Origin: Clitoria ternatea
Lineage: Eukaryota > Streptophyta > Magnoliopsida > Fabales > Fabaceae
Direction of reading: 5' to 3'
DNA length: 64,000 bases
Assembly (NCBI GenBank): GCA_037962975.1
Contig: CM075669.1
Location: 114,530,501-114,594,500 of the forward strand
Numbering within the stretch: the stretch's first letter is position 1; the number at the start of each line of letters is the position of its first letter. The notes beneath the pieces are model-generated. The model saw only the letters and a program-made list of their open reading frames with translations, was not told the origin of the DNA and ran no database searches. Below, piece by piece: positions 23,967 to 32,267 of the stretch. The translations under genes were made by a program, and so were the position numbers.

Positions 23967-24596
23967 TTATAATCGAAGGGTGGTGTCTGGTTCTGGATTC
24001 TTTCGCTTGTGTGTATGATCCTTATCTTGCTTCAATAGGGGTTGAGGTTGGGGTAAAAAGCTCTGCAAAATATCAATCAGTTCATCTGCATCTGATGAAG
24101 CATGAATGAATGATCGATCATCTTGAGTTATAAGGCCCTGTTCCACAGCTTTATCTAAAAACATTAACAAACTGTCATAAAAACCATTAATATTTAATAA
24201 TCCTAATGGCTTTTTATGAAAGTTCATGCTACACCATGATAAAATGCAAAATATTTCCTCAAAAGTACCAAAACCTCCAGGAAGTGCGATAAAGGCTTCA
24301 GCACCTATAATCATACGAGCCATTCGTTGATAGAGGCTTGTAACTTTTACCTCAGTTCCTACAGCAATAGCTGGTGTAATACCAACATGATGTAGGATGA
24401 TACTAGAGACGTTGCTTCCTTCAACTAGTGCAGATAGTGCCATGGAGCCTCTTAAACCCTGTACTCCTCCTCTATACAAGACCTTTATTTCTTTCGCAGC
24501 CAATAGTTTTCCCAACTTAGTAGCTGCTATTAGGTACTCCTTACAATTACCATTGTTGGATCCACCAAACACACAAATGGATTTGATTTTTTTCAT
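23967..24596 (-). CDS. LOG: LOG-like cytokinin riboside 5'-monophosphate phosphoribohydrolase
   Basis: An uninterrupted 209-codon ORF. LOG enzymes release active cytokinin base from its nucleotide in the cytosol. Seen: an N-terminal Rossmann strand (SICVFGGSNNGN, 6-17), YRGGVQGLRG (41-50, usual form YGGGxxGLMG), the family signature PGGFGTFEE (106-114), HKKPLGLLNINGFYDSLL (127-144) and a basic tail from about 190. The length is that of a complete LOG. The start is the ATG at 24,596, directly after a TATA box; upstream in-frame codons are low-complexity and probably not translated. Oddities: Arg replaces the first Gly of the nucleotide loop, and Met follows the conserved Arg91 where I expect Lys, so activity is uncertain. 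The frame is continuous, unlike the intron-split plant LOG genes I know. It lies downstream of integrase and the zinc-finger ORF. Confidence 0.8.
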   Translation of the reverse strand: MKKIKSICVFGGSNNGNCKEYLIAATKLGKLLAAKEIKVLYRGGVQGLRGSMALSALVEGSNVSSIILHHVGITPAIAVGTEVKVTSLYQRMARMIIGAEAFIALPGGFGTFEEIFCILSWCSMNFHKKPLGLLNINGFYDSLLMFLDKAVEQGLITQDDRSFIHASSDADELIDILQSFLPQPQPLLKQDKDHTHKRKNPEPDTTLRL

Positions 24597-24631
24597 CTCT
24601 TTTTTTTGTGTTTTCCATATAGAGTTATGCG

Positions 24632-24642
24632 CCCTTATATAG
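24632..24642 (-). promoter_or_regulatory. TATA box just upstream of the LOG-like gene
   Basis: CTATATAAGGG on the minus strand, 36-46 bases before the ATG at 24,596. This would give a very short 5' untranslated leader, and suggests the gene is transcribed on its own rather than only from the LTR. Confidence 0.5.
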
Positions 24643-24909
24643 ATAAAAACTGAGATGAAATAATTGATGAAAGATAAAAAGTTTACATAATTATTATTAT
24701 ATAAAAATAAATGACGGTAATGAAGAAATTTGAAAAGACATGATTGAAGAAAATAAAAATAGGTAATTTTAAAAGTCAAAGTGAATTCAGAAAAGTAAAA
24801 CATTGAAAACAACAGTAAATATGTACAGTAGTTGTGATTATAGCTCACATCTTCCTTTAGTTTTACGTCCAGTAACGACTTAAACGCCTTCTATGAGTTG
24901 AGGTTTTTG

Positions 24910-25440
24910 CTACCCATCCAGTTTTCTTATAAACTGGCAAACAGGGTCGTTTAACGCCAGATTCCCAAGGCTATAGTTTTCTTTTTGTTGAATGAATAGA
25001 TCATATAATTTCAGAAGGACTCCTTGAACCGTTCCACATTGATGCGTCTCAAGAGTTTGGATTAATTTATCCAAGTTCTCTTTACTCAGTCCATCCTTTA
25101 TAAATTTAATTTTGTCCTCCTGATTTATAGATACCATTCCAGGGTTCCTACAACGTGTATCACAATTCCATCTTGCACACTTATGGCAAACTCCCATCCT
25201 TTTAGCTCTTCGTTTTTTAGAATAAGAACTACGTCCCATACCTGGCAAATGTTTTATATAGGACTTATGTAATTCACCAGAGAGACGTACCTTTGCTTCA
25301 ATAAGCCAACGAACATCCTTTGGAATGCCAAAATATGTGAGTAGTTTTAACCTTTGAACTCGAGCTTTGTAAATTTTTACAATCACATCGCGTGGAAGTA
25401 TAGGGAATCTTTCCTTAAGTTTTGCAAGGGTTTGTTCCAT
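24910..25440 (-). CDS. Basic zinc-finger protein resembling plant-virus nucleic-acid-binding protein
   Basis: An uninterrupted 176-codon ORF between integrase and the LOG-like gene. The N-terminal third is helical and basic, with a PRDVIVKIYKAR segment (16-27). Residues 70-81 form a dense basic cluster (SYSKKRRAKR), immediately followed by four cysteines at 85, 88, 93 and 97 (C-x2-C-x4-C-x3-C). The rest is acidic/amphipathic with no membrane segment. A basic patch directly before a compact Cys finger, with a short leucine/proline N-terminal part, is the layout of the small cysteine-rich RNA-binding proteins of carlavirus-type plant viruses, some of which counter RNA silencing. The resemblance is by eye and the usual finger spacing differs. 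It could instead be an unrelated host or element-specific nucleic-acid-binding protein. The start chosen is the ATG at 25,440. Confidence 0.5.
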   Translation of the reverse strand: MEQTLAKLKERFPILPRDVIVKIYKARVQRLKLLTYFGIPKDVRWLIEAKVRLSGELHKSYIKHLPGMGRSSYSKKRRAKRMGVCHKCARWNCDTRCRNPGMVSINQEDKIKFIKDGLSKENLDKLIQTLETHQCGTVQGVLLKLYDLFIQQKENYSLGNLALNDPVCQFIRKLDG

Positions 25441-25564
25441 TGTCAGATTACTTTGAAGTTGTGGCTATTTAGAAAAGAGAGAATAGAAAACGAGGTTATA
25501 GAGAATAGTAGAGATGAAGAAGGTGAAAAGGTGATAGGTTGCCTTCTATCAAGCGCTTGTTTAA

Positions 25565-25580
25565 CGTCATGAGCCTGACG
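25565..25580. promoter_or_regulatory. as-1-like paired TGACG motif upstream of the zinc-finger ORF
   Basis: CGTCATGAGCCTGACG, two TGACG motifs facing each other, about 125 bases before the ATG at 25,440. Paired TGACG sites bind TGA-type bZIP factors in plant and pararetrovirus promoters. Between it and the ATG the minus strand has a CT-rich stretch like a 5' leader. I see no strong TATA box here. Confidence 0.35.
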
Positions 25581-25760
25581 ATGACCTTTTAACTACTGCA
25601 AGAAAATGATAATAATGCCAAAACAATAATAGTAATAATGATTAAGATAAGTGTTAGCACCGAAAAGAATGATGATGTAATTAACTGATATCTATTTTTT
25701 TATTTTTTATTTATTATTATTATTTTTTTATTTTTTTATAAATATTGTTATTAAGAAAAA

Positions 25761-27218
25761 TTAGTCAAAATATTTGGCATCACACAAATACACCTCCGTA
25801 TCTATATGCTCTTGGAACCCTTGAAAGAAAGGTTTAAGTCGGTGCCCATTTACCTTGAAAACCTTGTTTGTCGCTTTATCTGAAATTTCAATCACACCAT
25901 AAGGAAAGATATTAGTTATTTCAAATGGGCCTGCCCATTTAGAGCGAAGCTTACCAGATATGAGCTTTAGACGTGAGTTGTACAATAAAACTTTTTGTCC
26001 AATGAAAAAGTTTTTTCTCAAGATCTGTTTGTCATGAAAGGATTTGGCTTTTTCTTTATAGGTTTTAGAACTTTCATAAGCTTCCAAACGAATTTCTTCC
26101 AGTTCCTGTAGTTGGAGTTTCCTTTCTTTACCGGCTTCATTTAAGTCCAAGTTACATTGTTTTACTGCCCAATAAGCTTTGTGCTCAATTTCTACCGGTA
26201 AATGGCATGATTTTCCATAAACAATCCTATAGGGTGACATTCCAATAGGTGTTTTATAAGCTGTTCTATAAGCCCAAAGAGCATCTTCTAACCTTTTGCT
26301 CCAATCTTTCCTATTTGGTTGTACTATTTTTTGAAAGATCATTTTTAATTCCCGATTGGACACTTCAGCTTGCCCATTTGTTTGGGGGTGATAAGGTGTT
26401 GAAACCTTATGCATAACTCCATATTTTTTAAGAAGGGACTCCATTTTACGGTTGCAAAAATATGATCCTTGATCACTAATAATGGCTTTAGGAACACCAA
26501 ACCTGCAAAATATGTGTGATTTAACAAAATCTGCAACAACTTTAGAATCATCAGTTCGAGTAGCTTTAGCTTCAACCCATTTAGACACATAATCGACCGC
26601 AAGTAGTATATAAACAAAACCAAAAGATACAGGAAAAGGTCCCATGAAATCTATGCCCCAAACATCAAAAATTTCACAAAATAACATGGGTTGTTGAGGC
26701 ATCTCATTTCTACGAGATATGTTTCCCATTCTTTGACATCGTTCACAAGATTTACAAAACGTATATGCGTCACGAAAAATTGTTGGCCAATATAAACCAG
26801 ATTCTAATACTTTCCTTGCTGTACGTTGAGGTCCAAAATGTCCACCACATGCATATGTATGACAAAATGTAAGAATGAAATGAAATTCATTTTCAAGTAC
26901 ACGCCTTCTAATGACTTGATCACTACAAAGTTTCCATAAGTAAGGATCATCCCAAACATAATATTTAGAATCACTTTTTAGTTTTATTATTTGTTGTTTA
27001 GATGCATGTATGGGAGTAACAGAAGCAACTAAGTAGTTTACCAAATCAGCAAACCATGGAGTGGAATCATGTATTCCCATAAGTTGTTCATCAGGGAAAT
27101 CATCTCTAATGGAAATTGAGTCAAGTTCTTTTTCAATTCTGCTTAAGTGATCAGCCACCAAATTTTCTGCTCCAATTTTATCCCTAATTTCAATGTCAAA
27201 TTCTTGGAGCAGCAACAT
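25761..27218 (-). pseudogene. Athila-like pol: RNase H tail and integrase
   Basis: An open 485-codon segment. The first 30 residues finish RNase H (LLLQEFDIEIRDK, ADHLSR). A zinc-binding region follows (H120, with Cys at 155, 158 and 161 in FCKSCERCQR), then the DDE core D190 (WGIDFMGPFP), D249 (IISDQGSYF) and E285 (HPQTNGQAEVSNRE) with the canonical 35 residues between the last two. The C-terminal domain runs to LKPFFQGF. All catalytic residues are present, but the segment is cut from RNase H by a TGA where related elements have Trp, so the polyprotein cannot be made without readthrough. Confidence 0.85.
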
Positions 27219-28986
27219 TCACCTGATCAATCTTGGTTTTGCATCTGGTTTCTTTAAAAGGAACTTTAATGCTGCATGATCTGAAAATACAACTACTTTT
27301 GAACCGAGCAAATAAGATCTAAATTTGTCAAGTGCAAACACAATAGCAAGTAGTTCTTTTTCTGTTGTAGTATAGTTTATTTGTGCAGTATCCAAAGTTC
27401 GTGAGGCATAGTAAATAACATGTTGTACTTTACCTACTCTTTGAGCAAGAACAGCTCCTAATGCATAATTTGATGCATCGCACATAAGTTCAAATGGAAG
27501 TGACCAATCTGGTGCCTGGATGATAGGAGTGGTAGTTAAAGCTTTCTTTAAGCAATCAAAAGCCTCTTTACATTTGTCATTAAAGTCAAATGTTATATTT
27601 TTTTGTAGTAAGTTAGACAATGGAAGGGCTATCTTACTGAAGTTTTTTATAAACCTTCTATAGAAACCTGCATGACCAAGAAAAGAACGAATATCTCACA
27701 CACAAAAGGGATAAGGTAATTGAGAAATTACAGTAATTTTTACAGGATCTACTTCTATGCCTTTTTTAGATATCACATGGCCTAAAACTATTCCTTCTTC
27801 TACCATGAAGTGACATTTCTCATAATTAAGAACAAGGTTAGTTTCAATACATCTATGTAATACTTTATCTAGACTATTTAAGCAAGCATCAAATGATGAA
27901 CCATATACTGTGAAATCATCCATAAATACTTCCATGCAATTTTCAAGAAAATCAGCAAAGATACTAATCATGCATCGTTGAAAGGTACCAGGGGCATTGT
28001 ATAAGCCAAAAGGCATCCTCCTATAAGCAAAAGTACCAAAAGGACATGTAAATGTTGTTTTTTCTTGATCTTCTGGTGCAATATAAATTTGGAAGTAACC
28101 TGAAAATCCATCTAAAAAGCAATAATGTGACTTACCTGCCAGTCGTTCCAACATTTGATCAATGAAAGGTAAAGGAAAGTGATCCTTTCGGGTTACTTTG
28201 TTAAGTTTCCTGTAATCAATGCATACTCGCCAACTATTTTGGATTCTGGTAGGAATTAATTCATCATTTTCATTTTTAACCACTGTAATTCCAGACTTTT
28301 TGGGAACCACTTGTACAGGGCTGACCCAAGTGCTATCTGATATAGGGTAAATAATGCCAGCTTGTAATAATTTTGTTACCTCTTTTTTAACTACATCAAG
28401 GATTTGGGGATTAAGTCTTCTTTGTGGTTGCCTTACTGGTTTAACTTCTTCCTCTAATAGAATTCTATGCATACACATGGAAGGGCTAATACCTGGGATA
28501 TCTGCCAAAGTCCAACCAATTGCTTTCTTATGCTTCTTAATAATCTGCAACAACCTTGTTTCTTGATCAACATTTAATTTGTTAGAAATAATCACTGGAA
28601 GATTCTTATCTTCCTCTAAATATGCATACTTTAAATGTTCAGAAAGAGGTTTTAACTCTAACATAGGAGGCTGCATTATTGAAGGAATCAACTTGGTTGA
28701 ATTTGTCTCAGTAACTTGTACTTCAACATAATCAGATGTATTTGTAACTACTTTAATCAAATTATCACACTCTGATTCTTTTGAAACAACATCTAGAACT
28801 GTATTTTCTGTTTTAAGGGAGTTTGGATCATTATTATCATTAAGCAAATATTTCTCAATTTCAGCACACACATTGCATTGATGAGAATCCATGCATGAAT
28901 CACAAACAAATGAATCATAAAAATTAGACAATACAGGAAAATCAACATTATCAGACAGCTTAATAATATTATCCTCAACTAAATCA
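27219..28986 (-). pseudogene. Athila-like pol: reverse transcriptase and RNase H
   Basis: The RT signature blocks are in order: VCIDYRKLNKVTRKDHFPLPFIDQ, FLDGFSGYFQI, RRMPFGLYNAPGTFQRCM and the active-site FMDDFTVYG. They are followed by GFYRRFIKNFSKIALPL and RNase H (LMCDASNYALGAVL, TTEKELLAIVFA, VVFSDHAALKFLL). A TGA at about 27,696, where the family normally has Arg, separates RT from the connection domain. Another TGA at 27,219 separates RNase H from its tail. Both look like C-to-T/G-to-A changes. Confidence 0.85.
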
Positions 28987-30226
28987 GTTATTAAGTCAAT
29001 TTGAAAATAGAATGATCCTCAGTAGGATGCTTCATAGCATCTAAAATGTTGAATCTAACCACACTGTCTCCAAATTCCATAGAAAGTGTTCCTGCATGCA
29101 CATCTATCTTTGTTCTAGCTGTTTTTAAGAATGGTCTACCTAAAATTATTGGAGCTTTATTGGTGGAATTCTCACTTTCCATATCTAGAACATAAAAATC
29201 TGCAGGAAAAATTAAATCATTAACTTTAACAAGGACATCTTCAATAATTCCTGCAGGATATGCAGAGCTTCGATTTGCTAATTGTATAACCACACTTGTA
29301 GTTTGCAAAGGTCCAAGGGAAAGTGAAGTAAATACAGTCATAGGCATAACATTAATAGATGCACCTAAGTCTAGCATGGCATTTTCAAATTTGTTATTGC
29401 CTATTATGCATGGAATGGTAAACGTCCCAGGGTCTTTACATTTTTCTGGTATATGTGACAAAGGTTTTTCAATTAATGCAGACACATTTCTACTTATATT
29501 AATCCTTTCATTGCCTTTTAGTCTTCTTTTATTAGTGCATAGTTCTTTAAGGAATTTGGCATATCTAGGGATTTGCTTGATGGCTTCTAATAAAGGTATA
29601 TTTACCTCTACTTTTCTAAATGTTTCCAAGATCTCCTCATCCATTTTCTTATTTTGTATAGATTTTTGTCTTTGTGGAAATGGAAGAGGGATATGTTGTT
29701 TATCAGGACCAGCTGCAGAAGGAGGATTTGTGAGAGATATATCATTACTATTATTACTTGAACTATCTAAAACTTCTTCTGCATGTTTTTCTGTGACAAT
29801 AGTATTTTCAGTTTGTTGTTGTTTTTCTGGTCCATGGATAGCTTTACCAGATCTTAAAGTAATTGCGCTTACATTTTTAGGATTGACAATTGTCTGAGCG
29901 GGCAACTTATCTGAACCTTGAGACTGCAAATGGTTTAAAGATGTAGCCAGTTGACCAATCTGATTTTCAAGAGTCTGAATTGTAGCCTCAGTTCTTTTTT
30001 GGAAGTTCAGATTATCTACTGACATTTGCTTCATCAATTCTTCTAAATTTGATTTCTCAGTAGAAGGTGCAGCTATTTGTGTAGCTTGTTGTTGTACATG
30101 AGGAAGTTGATAAGGTCTGCTTGGTCCAGTATTTGCCTGAAAAGGTGCATGAGGTTGTTGTGAAGAATTAGCCCATCTTAAATTAGGGTGATTCCTCCAA
30201 CCAGGATTATATCTGTTAGAAGAAAG
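28987..30226 (-). pseudogene. Athila-like gag C-terminus and aspartic protease
   Basis: Coding from the copia border at 30,226 leftwards (SSNRYNPGWRNHPNLRW, the usual post-gag spacer), then a variable Gln/Ser-rich linker, KFLKELCTNKRRLKGNE and the protease block AMLDLGASINVMP with IILGRPFLKTART. A one-base frame change at about 29,005, after DHSIF, disconnects it from the RT part. The segment between this point and the rest of gag at 46,847 is missing by roughly 60 codons in addition to the copia insertion. Confidence 0.8.
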
Positions 30227-30635
30227 TGTTGTTCAAGTGGCCTCAATACTCAAGAGGGGGGGTGAATTGAGTTATAAAACTTTTGCTTGGAATCCCTTTG
30301 AAATTGATTTCTATATCCAAGTTTATGAGATTATGCAAGTGAAAGCAAGTAACAATGATATGCAATGCACTACAAGAGGTAAGTGTTGTTGAAGCAATTT
30401 AGCAAACACTTGGTGTGCAATATCTAAAGTATAGCAAATTAAGCAAGTTCAAGTATGTTCTTCTCAACCAAACAATACCAATCAACAAATATGCAATGTA
30501 TAGAAGTAAAAGAGTAAGGAAGAGAAGCTTGCAAACCGATGTAACGAGTTCCACCCAATCCGGTGTACGTCTCGCCTCTAAGCAACCCACTTAGAGGATT
30601 TTCCACTATTGTAGATTAGAGATACAACTTTGAGT
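30227..30635 (-). repeat. Copia e2, outer piece of its 3' LTR
   Basis: 409 bp that is the reverse complement of the last 409 bp of copia e1's LTR (31,803-32,211). It begins at the e2 LTR terminus (TGTTGTTCAAGTGG) and is broken off by the insertion of e1. The e2 LTR resumes at 40,893. Confidence 0.85.
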
Positions 30636-30754
30636 TGTGTTTTGATATGTTAACAGGTCCAAAAGATGTGCAAGGATTTTGATAATGACAAGTACTCTTG
30701 AAGAAACAATGCAAAAACAAAGACATGAAATCAAAATTGAAGAAACAGCGAAGA

Positions 30755-30973
30755 TAATCGATTAGGCCATAGATGCTAATCGATTAGAAGCCTTCTGTCT
30801 TGGAAGAAATTGCATCAGAGTTGAAAATAATCGATTAGGCCATAGATGCTAATCGATTAGAAGCTTTCTGTCTTGGAAGAAATTGCATCAGAGTTGAAAA
30901 TAATCGATTAGGCCATAGATGCTAATCGATTAGAAGCTTTCTGTCTTGGAAGAAATTGCATCAGAGTCGAAGA
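30755..30973. repeat. Three tandem copies of a 73-bp unit in the e1 LTR
   Basis: Units start at 30,755, 30,828 and 30,901, each with two TAATCGATTA motifs. They are nearly identical to each other. The copies recur in the 3' LTR (from about 39,436); copia e2 has one unit only. Confidence 0.9.
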
Positions 30974-31309
30974 TAATCGATTAAGGAAGCCACACAATCG
31001 ATTAGATACTCACTGGAATTAATATAATCGATTGCACACTTGAGACTAATCGATTACAGCAATCAAAAATGGAATTAAATGCATCAGGCACACATGCTAA
31101 TCGATTAAGAGAGCCATATAATCGATTAGGAAGCCACTGGAATTTAAGGTAATCGATTGCAAGACATGCTAATCGATTAGGATGCTGCGAAGACAAATTA
31201 AATGCATCAGGTACAAGATGCTAATCGATTACAGGTAACGAGATAATCGATTAGTGACTCTCTGACTTGAAACTAATCGATTACAACGCGAGGGTGTAAT
31301 CGATTACGC
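30755..31309. repeat. Cluster of eighteen TAATCGATTA-like motifs, e1 5' LTR
   Basis: Eighteen AATCGATT cores in about 555 bp, most as TAATCGATTA, with variable spacers between copies beyond the 73-bp tandem part. The same array is in the 3' LTR at 39,436-39,990. Confidence 0.95.
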
Positions 31310-32213
31310 TAGTGGAAAAACAGATTTAAGTGGGAAACCAGGTCATGTCTCCACCATTCTTCAAATTTCCACTAACTGTAACGGCTATGAGGGACTAGGG
31401 CACTCTTCAACAGCAATCTTAGGTCTATAAATTGAAGAGGAAGACAAGCACAAAGATACAACCAAGAAGCAACAATTCATAGCTCTATTTTGTGCTTTGT
31501 AAGCCTGTCTCTTGCATTTTTGTACTTTCAATTGTATATCCTCTCATCTTGAGAGATTAGAATTTGGAGAGCTTTTCACTTGTATATCTGCTCTATCAAG
31601 AGAGTATATTGATTGTAAACACAAACTCCAAACACACAAACTTATTCACTCTAGGTTGAGTGGTTGTTCACTCTAGGATTGAGTGGTTACAAAGGTTGTG
31701 GACTCAACCTTTGGGATATTGTGAGATTGAGAGATTGGGTGGGTTGCCCTTATACTTGTGAGGATTGGGTTCTTGAGTGTGGGACACTAGGAAGCCGTAA
31801 TTGCTCAAAGTTGTATCTCTAGTCTACAATAGTGGAAAATCCTCTAAGTGGGTTGCTTAGAGGCGAGACGTACACCGGATTGGGTGGAACTCGTTACATC
31901 GGTTTGCAAGCTTCTCTTCCTTACTCTTTTACTTCCATATATTGCATATTTGCTGATTGGTATTGTTTGGTTAAGAAGAACACACTTGAACTTGCTTAAT
32001 TTGCTTTACTTTAGATATTGCACACCAAGTGTTTGCTAAATTGCCTCAACAATACTTACCTCTTGTAGTGTTTTGCATATCATTGTTACTTGCTTTCACT
32101 TGCACAATCTCATAAACTTGGTTATAGAAATCAATTTCAAAGGCATTCCAAGCAAAAGTTTTATAACTCAATTCACCCCCCCTCTTGAGTATTGAGGCCA
32201 CTTGAACAACAAG

Positions 32214-32225
32214 TGGTATCAGAGC
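32214..32225 (+). promoter_or_regulatory. Primer-binding site of copia e1
   Basis: TGGTATCAGAGC, two bases after the 5' LTR; complementary to the initiator Met tRNA 3' end. Confidence 0.9.
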
Positions 32226-32267
32226 TTGACTCTTGGTAGATCAAGCTTAACAGCTTCAAGAGATTAA

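Larger units (their letters stand above)
30636..32211 (+). repeat. 5' LTR of copia e1
   Basis: Contains three tandem 73-bp units (30,755-30,973) and eighteen AATCGATT cores between 30,755 and 31,309. An ATAAATTGAAG TATA-like stretch near 31,427 is followed by probable R/U5 with a TTCACTCTAGG(T/A)TTGAGTGGTT duplication at 31,645-31,690. Confidence 0.9.

Noticed and set aside
24597..24848. Extra 84 codons upstream of the LOG-like ATG
   Set aside because: AT-rich, Tyr/Phe/Leu-rich text containing the TATA box; the family starts at the ATG at 24,596.
30755..31309. Regularly spaced TAATCGATTA repeats considered as a CRISPR-like or tandem satellite array
   Set aside because: The spacing is variable, the motif is only about 10 bp, there are no cas genes, and the context is a eukaryotic retrotransposon LTR.
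31848..32039. 63-codon ORF also seen at 30,399-30,590 and 40,529-40,720
   Set aside because: Repeated copia LTR sequence in R/U5, not a gene.
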